Below, piece by piece: positions 23,409 through 37,200 of a stretch of DNA of 64,000 bases. The notes under the pieces were generated by a model. It was not told where the DNA came from, did not search any database, and saw only the letters and a list, made by a program, of their open reading frames with translations. Source of the DNA: Centropus unirufus (lineage: Eukaryota > Chordata > Aves > Cuculiformes > Centropidae); the NCBI GenBank assembly GCA_013397695.1, contig VYZI01000567.1:1-64000 (forward strand), given 5' to 3'. Each line of letters starts with the position of its first letter. The stretch's first letter is position 1. The translations under genes were made by a program, and so were the position numbers.

Positions 23409-25482
23409 ATTGTTTTTTCCTGATCATTTAAGTGTAAAGCCAGGCTAACAGTAGGAAGCAAACTGGGACAACACAAGAGAAAACTTGGGGACATTTCTGT
23501 AATCCTTTTGTCAAAAGCCACAGGTATTTGGGGCATGCTGAGGGAAGATGGGGAAAGCACACAAGACTCATTGCTCCCACTCCTTCTCTCTGTGAAGACT
23601 TACACAGACTTCAACCTCATCTCCAAACCCCCACAAAAGGGAGAAAAATCCTAGGTGCAGAAATGCTCCTCTAGAATCCCTATCCAAGGGAAAAGGAGGA
23701 GATGACAGGAAGCTCAGCCATAGCTAAGGGTGACAGTGCTTCACCCAAGGCTAGCCCTGGTCCCCGACAGCCCCAGCCAGGACAGACAAAGCAGCCCCCT
23801 GCAGCCCTGGTCACCCCAGGACCTGAAGACACACCATCTGTGCAGGGAAGAAACAAGGGATCCATGCCTTTTCTACTGAAAAGAGGAATTCAGGTGCCTT
23901 TTGGAAAGAGGGGATTAATTAACTCTCAGGCTTTTATTCCATCCTCTGCAAGACATGGGTCTTGCAATTCCCTCTGTAATCCTCTCTGGTCCCCTAAACG
24001 GACCAAAAGCCTCAAGAGATACCAGTCAGCACCTAGGGACACATGAGAAATCCAATTTGTAAAGGAATTGAGCCTGATTTGACTTTTCAATCCAATAAGA
24101 TGTCATTGAATCAATGTGGTTGTGATGGTGCAAACTTCTCCCCAGCAACCTTTCTCTGCCCCTCACCAGAACTGTGTCCTCCTTAGGTGACGCAGAACAA
24201 TTGCTGTTAACAGAAGACCAAGAAAGCGGTTAAAACTTACTTGTCTTAACCGACAGCTGCTTCATATATTCCTTGTAAATCCTACCTAAAGTAGGTAACT
24301 TTTCTTATCACTACTACAAGGCTGGTGCAATCTCCAGGCCACGGGGTATGGCTAGTCAGGTCCTCCATCCCAAAACACACCATCCCAGGAAGTCATGGGG
24401 ACTGGAGAAACCCTGTGCAGCACCAAGATCACTTGCAATGCTTGTGACAGTTACTTAAGAAATGGAATTTTCAGGAAGTTTTTTAAAACAATGGGCCAAA
24501 CTCAGAGCCCAAGGAGACCATGGCCCAGTACACCAGAGAGGCAGTGGGCTGGGAAGGGAAAAAGGACAGGATTTGGCAAATGAGTCCCAGAGTATTTCTT
24601 TTCTCTTGACCATTTGCAGTAGATAAAGGCAGGAGAGGTCCTAATATCACCCATGGAAAATTACTCCTTTGCTGGTGGCCTACGGGAGGTCAAACCAACT
24701 TGCCTTTGTTGAAATCTACGTATGATGAGACCTGTGTGGCAGCAAAGAGCAGATTAGCATTTGAGACAACCAAACCCTCTTTGCAGCATGAACCTTTCCA
24801 CCTCTTCCAGGCCTCTAAAACACATTGTGCAACCAAACTCTTCATGAGATGTGGCTCTGCCGTTTGTCACTGTTACACAAAATGGGTCCATAGTCATCCT
24901 TAACTGGGAAAGCTAAAACCTGTTCTAATGACACTTCTAATTTCATTTTCACGTCTATCTTACATAACAAATTAAGCAGGTATCCTATGGAAAAAATATT
25001 AATGGAATGTAAAAACATCTCACATATGCAAGGAGAGAGCTATGGTTGCATGCCCATAGGATTCCTTGAACCTAAGGGAGTGAAAGGTGCACAGCAGAGA
25101 CTTCAGGGTAGGTGAGCTGTGCTCCGCTACTATGTGGTGACAGCATTTCCTGAGGAAAGGTGACGGGAAGAAAGCAGAGATAGGTGCTATTTATAGCTTG
25201 GCTGGACATCAGGGTCATTTTGCATGAGAAACAAAAGGCGCATTGCTGGCCCAGGACATGGCCTTTCTGAATGTCTCTATTAGAGAAGGAAGGGAGCCCA
25301 CATGTGCTCAGTGGGCAAACCAGTATAATTTATTAAGACAAGCAGGGAACAGCTAGGCAGATTTCTTGATACCAATGTTCTTTATAAGCTCATTTATAAT
25401 AGCTGTGTTATATAAAGGACCAGCCAATCTGAAGGTCAGCTGCAACCAGGCAAGGCCAGCTGGATCTGTGCATTACTATGTC

Positions 25483-25928
25483 GATATGAGGACAGGCTGA
25501 GAGAGTTGGGGTTGCACAGACTGGGGGAAAGAAGGCTCCAGTGGGACCTTATAGTAGCTGGAAAGCTGGGAAGGGGCTCTTGATTAGGGGGTGCAGGGCT
25601 AAGACGAGAGAGAATGGTTTAAAGCTAAAAGAGGGGAGATTTAGATTATATATGATAAAGAAATGTTTTCCTTCTGAGGATGATGAGGCCCTGACCCAGG
25701 TTGCCCAGAGCAGTGGTAGCTGCCCCATCCCTGGAGGTGTTCAAGGCCAGGCTGGATGGGGCACTGAGCAACCTGATCCAGTGGGAGGTGTCTCTGCCCA
25801 TGGCAGGGGGTTGGAAGTGGATTGGCTTTTACGTCGCTCTCAACCCAACCCAACCCANNNNNNNNNNNNNNNNNNNNNNNNNNNNNNNNNNNNNNNNCCC
25901 AACCCAACCTATTCAATGATTCTATGAC
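25483..25928 (+). mobile_element. CR1 LINE fragment interrupted by an expanded CCCAA array
   Basis: Plus-oriented, beginning TATGAGGACAGGCTGAGAGA and continuing through GGCCAGGCTGGATGGGGCAC to GATTCTATGAC. The translated plus frame contains NGLKLKEGRFRLYMIKKCF, a CR1 ORF2 C-terminal motif. In place of the usual CCTTCCAACCCAAACC block the tail contains CCCAA repeats and an assembly gap. Confidence 0.9.
25841..25910. repeat. CCCAA pentanucleotide microsatellite with a 40-base assembly gap
   Basis: Three or more CAACC/CCCAA units precede a run of N from 25858 to 25897 and two more follow it. The gap lies inside the repeat, which suggests a long or unstable array that did not assemble. On the minus strand, the CTIF transcript strand, this reads TTGGG repeats. 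True length is unknown. Confidence 0.85.
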
Positions 25929-28902
25929 TGCACAGAACTGGAAGCTCACTCTCCAACATAAGATGATGTCCACTCCCAATGCCCACTATAGTCACCTAGG
26001 ATGTATCATCCTCTTCGGATGAGGCAGGTCCAGGTCAGAGAGAGACAGTGCACCATGGACAGGCATTGTTGCAGGGCACTACTTAGGGCCAAGTGCTCAT
26101 CACCTTCAGGAGAAGGGGAAAAACTACCAGACCCAATTTCATTAAGGCTTTGAAGCTGCTTCTAACCAGCAGAGGAGGAAAAACACCTTTTCTTCTTGCA
26201 AGCCCATTGTTTATCAACTGTACTCCCACCCTTGGCTACTACCAACCCCTTTGTAAGAAATAGGCTTTTCTTCCCTGTGTTTGGCCACCCAGAGCTGCTT
26301 CCTAACTCTCCTCCAAATCCATGCAACACAAAACAGCCCCACTCAGCTTTCCTCAAGCCCCATCCATAGTCTTACAATTTTGAGTCTCTCTGTATCTACA
26401 TGAGAATTAAAATAAAAAGCTCATTACTCCAAACTCTTATGCTGGCCATAAAATCTCAGCATGGGGGTTCCTGTACCACCTTTGTGGCCCTACCAGCTCC
26501 AAAATAAAGTTTTTCTTCCCCAGAATGTTCCCTGGTGTATAAAGATAACAGCGCTGCAATAAAGTGTGAACTGTTTTGTAACCTGTTTGTGCACAAATAC
26601 AGACTGTTTCTTTCCCCATCCCTTTTTTCTCTCTTTATTTCTACCTTTCCTGCTACCCCTTTTTCTGCCATGTTTTCTCTCGTAAAACAACCTTTCTGAG
26701 AACCCACTTCGTGCTAGAGATCAATTTTATGGAGTGAGCCTCCTCCAGCGGCATCTGAAGCAGCACTAGAAGGACTAAACCTCACCTTGTGTTCAACATG
26801 TCTCAGGCACAAGGGAACCACAAGTTGCTGTGCCATTTAGGTTCAAAGACCTCAGCATTAAACCATGTGGTACAGGGAGAGGAGAGGATGCTGAGGTCCC
26901 AACCAAAGTCTAGCAAATGGGACCATGCCTTTTCTGCTTAAATAATTATTTAAGAATCTGCTTTTTCAACTCTAGCTTCCTCAACCTGGGCTTCTTAGCT
27001 TTTTGCAACTAAAATTAGTATGCTTTTCTGTTTAAACTTGGACACCACCATAGATGTTTGTGGAGGATGCGGACAAAACTGCATTCCCTCTGCTTGTTCT
27101 GCTTTATTTCACCTATAACTGCTTAGAGATGAAATGGCTCCCTGTTTCCTCCTGCATGGTGCCACATCAACTGTATTTTAAGGCTCTGTCTTTCCTCGTG
27201 GGATGTTATCCCAGTGCTACGTAGTCTGGTCTGTATCTCACTCCACCATCTTCCAACCCCAGCCCAAGGCAGGTTTTTTTTTTGCTATCTCTCCTTGCCA
27301 TCTGTGCAGGAGACAGGGATGCCCTGGGGGGCTGAATGTTTTTCTGTTGATGGTTTATCTGAAAGGACCAGAATGAAAAAGAAATAGGAATACACATCTG
27401 GCGTGATCCCTTGAACAGGCTGAAGATTTTTTTCAGATGAGAAGGGAAGAACTAACTCAGTTCTGAACTCTCTTCAGTTCCATGGCTCTGGCTCAGTGCA
27501 ACTTTGGGCATGGGGCTTCAGGCAGGCGACCCTTTGGCCTTGCAGGCCTCCTCTCCCACAGCATCACACACGCTTTGGATGGCAGGGGAAGACCCACTGA
27601 AGTGAGCTGGGATGGGAGCAGGATACTCCAGTCTCTACCGTGATTTCTCAGGGAACCCAGCCCAGCGCTGAGAGGAAGCCCACCCAGCTTGGTCTTGCCA
27701 CACAAACAGACTTCAGCTTGGTTTTAACTGTGTTTTGGGGATCACAGGGCTGTCACTCAGCTGAAACAAGCCTTTCTTTATTTTTCCCCCCTAAATCACA
27801 AACAAAATTGTCTTTTAACTACAGAAAAAAAGGAGAGAGCTCCAAAGAGGAGCAAAACCAGAGTTTCTTGCTGACGAAAGCCCTGCCCACAGAGGAATGT
27901 TTCTAGGATGTCTGAGCAAACTCTTTTCAGCTGTTTTTTGGTTTCACAGTAAAATTTGAGGAAACTGAACCAAGCCCAGAATTAACTGCATCATGGCTAC
28001 TCCCAAGTCGAGAAGAGACAGGGAGATTTGAGGACACGCTACAACCCCATTTACAGGTGTCTGTAGTACTTCCCTAAATCTCCCCACGAGGCATCACAGC
28101 TCAGACACAGATTTCAGATCACTATAGGAGTGAAAACTGGCTACTTTGTCTCCTGTTCAGGAACATTAACCTTGCAAACTCCCGGTTTTAGTAAAGCCTT
28201 TTTTCCCCGGTTTTGTTGCCTCAGCCGCAGCAGAACACACTTGCAGAAACAAAGCAAAGAAATAACTCCCTTATTCCCTGCTTATTTTCACATTTAACCA
28301 TAGTCACAGTTCCTATCAAGGGCTCTGAATGCCCTCATATAATTAAATATGCAATTTACACAATTAAGTATCCAATTGACCCAATTGAATTAACTCAATG
28401 GATTGAAATCATCAGCGCCACAGGAACTCAGCTGCCTATTTAGCACATCCTTCATGCAGACAGGCAGCCGATGCTTGTTGCAAACCCCTCTCAGCCATAC
28501 ACACTTTGCAGGAGACCCTGAAAGTCAGCAAATTTCGCTTTTCCGTCAAAAGAGAGGAAGCAAGCCACACGGACTCAAAGCTTTTACAGATATTATCTTT
28601 CCAGCTGTGTCTTCCAGTACAAGTGGGAGGATTTGGAATAAGTTTAAGGGGAAAAGGAGGTCCTCAAGATACTCCTGGAGCAATATAGGACATACCTCAG
28701 ATTCAAAGACAACGAGGACAATGTCCAGACTCTGCATGTTCCATATGTTAGTGCACAAATAAAGGCTTATGCATTAACCCAACTCTGGCAGCTGCTGAAC
28801 AGCAATCTTCTCCAAATATGTTCCATTAGATGAGGGGCAAGGTGTGCAATGAGGAAGAGATTAAAGATTAAAAAAAAAACATTAAAGGGAGGTTTCACCT
28901 AC

Positions 28903-28979
28903 CTCCGGTCGTTTCTCCTTCTTCTGAACAGTTTTTTGGTGTGTGCGATTTCAGCTTCATGAGGCAACTGGTGGTAACC
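28903..28979 (-). CDS. CTIF: CTIF internal coding exon D (basic RRRR cluster)
   Basis: This 77-nt exon starts in phase 0 and encodes GYHQLPHEAEIAHTKKL followed by FRRRRNDR, ending with two bases of a further Arg codon. Human CTIF has nearly the same segment, from memory, with small substitutions such as MPHEVE for LPHEAE. The dense Arg/Lys run resembles an RNA-binding or nuclear-targeting patch, but that role is inference. The acceptor follows a strong TTTTCCCTCTGTTTTAC tract and the donor is GTAGGT. The exon sits alone between introns of 25.8 and 23.9 kb, so it depends on exon definition across nearly 50 kb of non-coding sequence. Confidence 0.95.
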
Positions 28980-31171
28980 CTGTAAAACAGAGGGAAAAGC
29001 AACAATCAGCTTCAAGACATAGGAGGTATCAATATGGAAGGGGTCAGAGTGAGACAGAGCTGTATGCCCAACATGTGAGCCTGATAAAAGAAACAGCTCC
29101 CAACCACACACCCTTACAATACCTCAGATTCTATCAAAGCAAGTGTGAAAATTCACAGAGTTGTACCCCCTCGGGGCTGGAGCAATGAGTAGGGATTGGA
29201 ATTATTTGCAATTTCTGTATGGGAGGAACCACACAGGGCAAATCTTGGTAGATCCCAGAATACACCATCTATAGAGAATTTATCCATATCACACACAACA
29301 CTTCTGATACTGCTGCACCTTAACCCTCCACTTTTGCTGGTTTGTTTCCTTTTTGTTTCTTGTTTTATCTAAATCCCAGCTATAAAAATGTCTGTAAAGG
29401 GGTGATGCTCAGCAGCATTTTGAGGATACTGGAGTAAGAAAAAATAAGCCATAGCTGGCGGGTCTGTTGGGGCTTTTCCCCCCCACAGCATTAGCAAATT
29501 AATGACCACATCATGAGCACATCGCTGAACCTGCCCACTGAGAGCCAGCCAACCCATGTCATCCCTGGGGAAAGGACAGGTGGCATCCACCTACTGGAAT
29601 CAAATGAGGTGACGAGGACATTGAATGCCTTGCCCCGGTCACATCAGTGGAAGAGCTGTGTGGTACAAGTTGCATTGTCGTCTCACCACTGAAGGTGCCG
29701 ACTCTGACTTGGTTTGTTCATCTGACAAGTGGGATGCTGTATTTACTGTCCTACTATGGGCATCGTGAGGTTTCACTAACATGAGTAAAGAGTTCTGAGG
29801 TTCCTGCACAAAGGGCACTACGTAAGTGCAAAGTATTATTTATTTTCCAGGGACTACAGAGCTGTCATAACCATAATAGATTTTATTTATGCAGCATTGT
29901 ACTTCCCTGGATGGCAATAAAAGCCCTATAAAAGTCATTCCTTTTATTTCCATCGCAATCTATCTTAGCCTCAGAGCTCTAGCCAGTGCTGGTGAATCAC
30001 CATGCGCGAGGGGCCACGAGGGAGCAGCCTGGGCAAGGGCAAAGGCTAGGTGGGAATGTGTCTCATCGAGAAGCAGCCTTGTCTCATTGGCATGACAACA
30101 TAACATGCTGACTTAAAAAAAAAGTCCCTCGCTGCGTGAAAAGCCTTAAAAATGACAGTTAATTTTAGCAGTGGTTACTGAGATAATGATATTTTGATTT
30201 TCCTCTGGTAGAAGAGGTAACAAGGAGAGGTTGCTGGAGATGGTAATGGATTTAAGCATTCAGATCAGATTCCAAGACTAGCAGATCTTATTCTGACCAT
30301 TCTGCCTCGCCACCTGCAAAGAGTCTGGAGAAATGGCTACTGCAGCAACCCTACAGCTCCTGTGGCAGCCGGAACCTTTCACTTTTGAGACCTTCACTCT
30401 TCGAGACATGAAGCAATAAAGAGCTCGTCAAGCCCCTAGGTAAGTCCTGCTGCTGGCTAGCATGTCCCCACATGAACCTTGCTTTGGCTGCAGTCAAGGG
30501 TGTTTCCTGACAAGGCAGTTTCCCTTTTAAGTTTTTTCTTCACTACTAACTCTTTCAGAAAAAGTTGTATGTACCATGATCATGGCTTAGCAAAGGCAAT
30601 AGAAAGCATATTAAAGAGTAGTACTCACTCTTGGTGACAAAATTATCTTTCTTTCCTACTACTATAAACACCGAGAGCCACCACACCAGCCACATCTCCC
30701 TACATGATTCCTCCTAGCAATGGAATACGGACCATTGTTACATGAAGTTACCTCGGCTTTCTTGCAGATCTGCTCAACAACACACATTGTTCTGTGGTCA
30801 TTTGCTCACATCCCTTCTCCTCACGCTCCCTAGATCACATCTCACTGCTCAATCACAGCCCATCTTTGACTAAGAGGAGGTAGTTTGGGAGTAGGAAAAG
30901 CTGGCAACCTGCTCTCCAGAGGCTATGGTTGGGTTACCACCTAGTTAACCAGGTCTGACTTGGACTTCTCTGGCATCCAAACACCTCATGATTAATTCTG
31001 TGTGGCATCCTTTATGTCTAATAGTTCAGAATCATGCTGAAGCTTCATTATTGAGTGCTGTGGTTTGAGTCTTTGTCATCACTTATTTTCCTGATCACTT
31101 ATTTTCACTGGATACATAGAAGGTTAATATCTCTCAGATCTCTGTCCCTCTGAAAACTTGCTTGAAATTGG

Positions 31172-31252
31172 CCAATGGGTACAAAGCAAATAGGAAAAGG
31201 AAGGGCGGGAGCAGACACACGCAGCCAATCACATCAGCTGTGCTAAAAATAG
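31172..31252. promoter_or_regulatory. candidate regulatory motif cluster (CCAAT, GC box, E-box, MEF2/TATA-like)
   Basis: Within about 80 bases the plus strand holds CCAAT at 31172, GGGCGG at 31203, a second CCAAT at about 31224, the E-box CAGCTG at 31235-31240, and CTAAAAATAG at 31243-31252, a full MEF2 consensus that also resembles a TATA box. The order looks like a small promoter or muscle-type enhancer inside the 25.8-kb intron. No coding exon follows on either strand. Such motifs can co-occur by chance, so this is only a candidate. Confidence 0.25.
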
Positions 31253-34200
31253 TATAATGCTCAGTGAGGCTGTTTCCAATGTTGTACTACCACAGCAGGC
31301 TAATGCTTGGGGTATTTTTAAGAGTCTGAGCTGCATCACAGACACATGTGCAAATACAATTACCCTGAAAAATGAAACCATGTCTGCAGAACACCAGGAC
31401 CTAAAGCAGTAATTTCCTCAAAGCAAAGCCCTCTTTAAATCTCAGGAGTTGCCTTTCTGCTCTTTCCAGCTAGAAACCGTGCATACGGTGGTGCATGGCT
31501 GCATGCCCACCTTGCAGAGCATCCCTGCGTTTCCACAGACCTCTGCCCACCACCAGCAGGCAGCACCAGGGTGATAGATTAAATACACAGGAACAGCGCT
31601 CCTAATCCAAGGAGTGTGCCTAAGCCTGAACAGAGGAGAACTTTGTTCCCCCATTAGGAAAATCAGGGATCTCCCTTCTCTAGCCAAGCAGTTCCCTTCC
31701 TTAGTCCTAGTCATGAGACAATGCTTTGGAAAAAAACAGTCACTGGTCCCTACTCTTGTCTATTTTGGTGTCTAAGCCAAGCTAAATTTGGAAAGGAGAA
31801 AAGTCGACTTTTTTTTTTGTGTGTGCAACTTGCAAGAAAGGCAGAGTGGCTGGAGGAGACAGGGGGTGCTGGGTGGGTGGGGACAGGCCAGAGTCCCAAG
31901 GACATGGTGAGCGCCTTGATGACATGGCTCTTGGGTTTGTCTGGAGGCTGCTTCCTGCCACGAGTCATGTAGGACAGCAGTGGAATTGCCTCCAGTGCAG
32001 TTGGCTTGCTGAATATGATGTGGATGTGAAATACAGCTCTTCCAGTTCTCAGTGGAAACAGTTTTTACAAAGCTGAAAACCCTGAATGGAGATGAAGGAA
32101 ACGTCTTGCAAGGCAGAAGATCACCCTCTGGTCTGCAATGGGTTTACATGAAGACATACATAAGCAGTATGGGTTTTTGCCTGTTGGGGAGGAAGATGTC
32201 AGGTGCTCATGGTTTTAATAGGCGGGTTTGAAACTTCTGAGTGGGCAGAAAAATCACATTTGGTCTCCCTCCCTCATTAGTTTTATTTTGATGTTTATTT
32301 GCAGGTGGCTTGAGGACAACTTAATAAGCCAACATTTCAGTGTTGCTAGTTCTGGAAGACAGGGTGTGGGAAAAGTAAAGAACAAGGAGCCCATGGTCTC
32401 AGAAAGGACCGCCACTAGGAGTCATTTTCAATTTTGGAGTAAAACGTCCTGCGGTTTACCTGATGGGAAGCCTGGTGCAGAACCTGAGAAGCTCATGGGA
32501 CTTCTAATGTATGCACGCGTATGTCAAGGTTAAATTACAAACATGTATGCTGCAACAAGGCCAACAGCTCTGTGAAAGAGGAGGCATTCAGGACTGGACT
32601 CCTCACCCGTAGAGATCTGCTATGTTGCGATATGCATACTCCTTTTTAGATGTTTTGGGAAAAGAAGCTTTTGGAGGAGGGAAGGTGGTGGCTGACAAGC
32701 TCAGGTGACTGTCACACGGCCAGCTAGCACAGGCCAAGTGAAATCTGTCATCTACTGAAATTGCTGCAAACAGACAGCAGAAGGGAGCAGGTTTGACACC
32801 CACATGCACTCTTTTTGTGTTTTACCTTCCTAATGAAGGTGTCTGCTGAAACCACAATCCTGTCCACCTGCCTGTGGGAATCCAGAAAGCTGGCAGCTGC
32901 CACCCCACTGCCCCAGACCCATTTACATAAAAGTTTAATGAAAGAACAAATAAAAGGCTTTCAAGATCTTGCTGGCGATCTGCAGCAACTGAAGAGCCTC
33001 TGCCTCTTCCCCTATGGATATTTGACCCTCCCCAGTAACATCCCTATCCTGAGCCACCCAACACCACATCTCAGCCTACTGACCTGCAGGGTACTGGCTG
33101 GGGAGGTACATGAGGAAGAGGGGGAGCACCAGAGGAGGGAAATTGTCTGTTCCAGAGCTACTCTGCTATGAGCAGGTGCTTTGCTATCATTTTTCTCAGA
33201 CCTCATCTGCAGCAGCACCAGCAATAAGCTGGTGGAAGGCACCAGCTTTGCCTCTTTTACGGGTGATAGTAAATCACAGGGCAAATAACAATGAGATAAG
33301 CAGAAATGAGACCCGGTCTTTTTCAGCTGGTGGTCTTTCTGTGACCCCCCCTTAGGTACCACATCCCAGGGACTCCTTTGGCATCTGACAACAACTGCGT
33401 TACAAAAGAGATGGTCCTGTTTGGGAGCAATCTGTACCCTCCTTTTCCACTTCTGAACTTCTCAAATGCAGCTGTTGCCTGGGGTGGCTCTATGCATATG
33501 TGTTTCACAAAGACATTAGGGACAATGAGAGGTTTGGGTTCGCTGCTTCATGCCTGTGGTCTTCATGTCCTAAGGAATCCTGATTTTCAGTTGTGAAACC
33601 TCACCCCACGAAGCGACTGTCTTCACTCACACACACTCATTCTCCTTCTTCTGTCAATGTTCCCCATGCCCATGATGGTCAAGCAAGTGGAGATGCCAGA
33701 ATGCCAAACAGCAACACTGGAACTTCAAGAACAAACCAAAAAGCTGAGAATAGCAACTGGACTGATGGAAAAATCCAGCATTGGGGTGATGAGAGAAGGA
33801 AAAGAAATGATGTGGCCATATCTCAAGATCACTCTGCATGAGCTTTATCTCAAGAGCCTTTTGTGCCCTCAAGAAACATCTCCACCCTTGCTTATCTTAA
33901 ACAAATGGTTGCAGAAGGCCTGAACTGAACAAACAGGTTATTAGGCCCACGGTAGGTGGTAGGCGCTGGGAGTTTCTCTCTGGTTTATTGCACACAAAGT
34001 TCAGGGTGGGATTTTTGTTCAGAGGCGGTGGGAATAGTGAGGTGGGGCAGCCCCAAAGACACCGCATCTGGTTGCGCAAAGGCAACAACAGAAACACCAA
34101 GGTTGAAGGGAGTATGAAAAAAGAAATATATAGTGGTTCCAGAAGTGATCTGCATAAACCAGCCCAGTGACTTGCAACACCCTGCTACAAGGTTTTTATC

Positions 34201-37200
34201 TGCCTATAGGATGGATTGTATGTGGCGGGAGAAGTTCAGGGCAGCACAGAGCTGCAGATGTGTTCAACATTTATTGCACCAGTCCCATACTTGTGGTTGC
34301 CTACAGGGTGGAGTGTCCCAATACAACCAGCACAGCCATTCACGTGAAAAACATGGCAGAAGCACCAGTACATCCCCATAAGAATCATCCCCATCACCAC
34401 TACCCACTGAAGACCAGCGTTTATCAACACACGTAGGTCCTGCAGGCACTTCCAGCAGAGCCAGCTCCCTGGAGGCCAATTGCCGTTGCCTCTTTGCCTC
34501 TGGGAACTCCCACAGCACTGCGCTGCCACCCATTCTCCTCTCTTACATGAGGGGAATTTTCTACCTCTTGAAAGGTAAAGGCTGAGGCACAAACCAAAGC
34601 CTTGACCTGCTTTGGAATCCATGGAAGAATACCAAACAATGACAGGAAGCCACCTAGAAATTATTTCCTCTCCATTAAAATTTCAGTGATAAATCTGTTC
34701 CTTCAAATTGCAAGCTATTCATTTTTCCTGGAAGGTGTTTATAATAATAGTTGCTTCTCAATAAGGAATCAGTTGGTGCTGAACATCAATGGAATGGGAA
34801 GCGCAACAATTTTACAAAATACTCCTCATCCAAGCTAAAAGGCAGGTAAATCCCTGCAGCAATTAATGGTTGTGGCTCCTCCATCACTTCTCACCCAGAA
34901 TACAGCACAGACGGGCCCTGGCCACCTCTGAGAATGCCTTCTTCAACCTCAATCATTAGATCCAGGGTGAAATTAAACTATACGGGTGGCAGAGAGAACT
35001 TAGTTTCCTGCCACCCAGGAGCTGGAAAAGGAGTCAAACTCCTCCGGCTTTTCCACTGTTAATCTAACCAGACCCACAGCAGAGGAAGGATGCTCCGTGG
35101 GACCTTGACAGAAGGATGTGCTTGCCTGATGAATCATGGTGTGGTGCAACACGCCATGAAGAGGAGGTACAGGAAGTTGTTTCCTGGGAGATGTCCCAGT
35201 TTGGAGGATTACCTGATTAACTGCATCTTTGGAGAGCACACCATAAATTGTACACCACCAGAAAAGGTGGAATGCATAGCTGTATCATGCATGCCTCTCC
35301 TTGGAGGAGACTTGTTCGTAAATAAGGGCAGGACACAGAGGAGTGATGGCTGTGAGGGTCATCAGGACCATCACAGCGTAACACCACTTCTTAGTTATCA
35401 TTAAAAATGCCAGCACTATTTCCTACAGGGCTCTGCCCTCCCACACTGTCCCAAGGACATAAACTCCAGGATTTCAACTTCCTGAGAACTGGTGCTGGTC
35501 TATACAAAATCTCACAAATTGGGGGGCATTTTAATGAATTAAAGACTTTGCATATGCAGTCCCAGACCCAAAGAAGGATCGTTTAGGCTCTTACCGACCC
35601 ACCACCTTTCCCTGGTGTTTTCTGTTGGCTCCTGGCAGAGAGCAGACACACAGTTAGAGGGAAGGTGGCATTTATAATGGCATAAAATACTTGGTGGCAG
35701 CTCACCTGTCTCACCTCACCCCTCTGCAGCCAGCTCTGGGATGGAACAAAAGACACAGAGAACGGCAGAAGAACCCTGCATGAAACTCCCAGTGCGGGGT
35801 GAAGGATGCAAATGCAATTAAAGCATCAGAATAATGAGGCAAAGCATCCCAAGTGAAATGTACCCTGAAACTTCCTCAATGCCTTCTGCTGATTACTGAA
35901 TGAGTTTTCTGGGCTCTATTTTTAACTCTTGTTCCCTAAGCTTCTGAATTATACATAATTCAGAGATAATGAAACTTTAAAATCCAGGACAAAGTCTCCT
36001 AGGAGGAACTACCTTTGCAAACACACCACGCGCACATCAGTGCAACCAGGGTGGGCAGGGGTGGGCAAGAAAAGCCCACACAGTGCCGCCAAGCCCCAGC
36101 TAAGCAACCTGAGATGGGGACAGGCTGGAAATGCTGCTCCAGGTTCCCCTTGCTGTTGCATTGAAGCAGGGCGCTCCAGACACACCGACACGGATGCGCG
36201 GTGCCATAGGAAGAGTATAAATAACAGACAAAAGAAATCCCCTTTTGTTACAAGAATCCACAAATCCAAAATCAGTTGCAAGCTGACTTAGGAAACGGAG
36301 TTTTTCCCATGTTATAGCAAAATGGGAACAATACTTTGCAAGTGGAAGTAACTCTAATTGTTTTAACTGATGTTATTTTAGTGTTGTTTAGGTTTATTGT
36401 TTATTTGTATGTATTTCCTCTACCCCGGTCATGCTTAAAAACAAACTTTACTGTCAGCAGTAAAGTGTCCCATCCATAAATACATTTATTCAGTAAACAT
36501 AGATATAACTACAACATTGCTTGGAGTCCTTAAATGTACAACCTTTAAAGAACAATTAAAATAAATAGCATTGGTGACCTGGGTTTGTTTTCCTCTTTAA
36601 AAGGGAGCCTTTTTCATCTCATACTGGGAATATATACTGCCTGCACCACTTACAACCAGGAGACATCACACCTGGTATATTGTTTGACGTCTGTCCAGGT
36701 AGACCAAGATCATTCTGGGAAAGGCTTTACTGCTCAGAAAAGCTTTTCCTGCATTTTGCTTGGCTTGTGCTAGTTTGGGGAAGAAGGAGGCATTGCTTTA
36801 GCTGGGATTTACAGTGTTATGAGGTTGCTATGGGAATATTTGTAACTCCAGCTATTTCAGTCCCCCTAGGACCTTGCATTTCTTTAAAGCATGCTTTTCC
36901 TCTAAATATTTCATTTCCCCAGTCTGTTTCTTCCTATATCTTTCCCCCTTCAAAGCCCACTACCAGCCGTTTGTGAACCTTGATGTGTGGTCTGACTGTG
37001 CCCCTCCAGCTGAGAAGAAGCCGGCATGTGAGATGGCAGGAGGACCCGTTCACTGTCCACCCTCAACATGCCCACACTGTGCCACCATGGTGGATGATAT
37101 CATGAGGAACAGTCCTGCAAGCAGAATAGGGACCTCCCTACTGACTTGCCAGGTGACTTATAAACAGATGCCACAGCACAACAGGGAGTTTTGGACCAGA

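Larger units (their letters stand above)
5027..28902 (-). other. CTIF: CTIF intron between exons D and E (23.9 kb)
   Basis: A long intron containing most of the plus-oriented CR1 fragments in the window (7845, 10888, 14645, 15245, 16335 and 25483), minus-oriented fragments at 15470, 16241, 17813 and 18074, a C12 run at 5546-5557, A-rich tracts near 6580 and 23375, a TTTA-rich tract at 22309 and a 40-base assembly gap at 25858. Outside these I see no exon, RNA gene or long open frame with recognisable homology. The stretches 5.0-7.8, 8.0-10.9, 11.1-14.6 and 18.8-25.4 kb appear to be unique intronic sequence. Confidence 0.85.
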
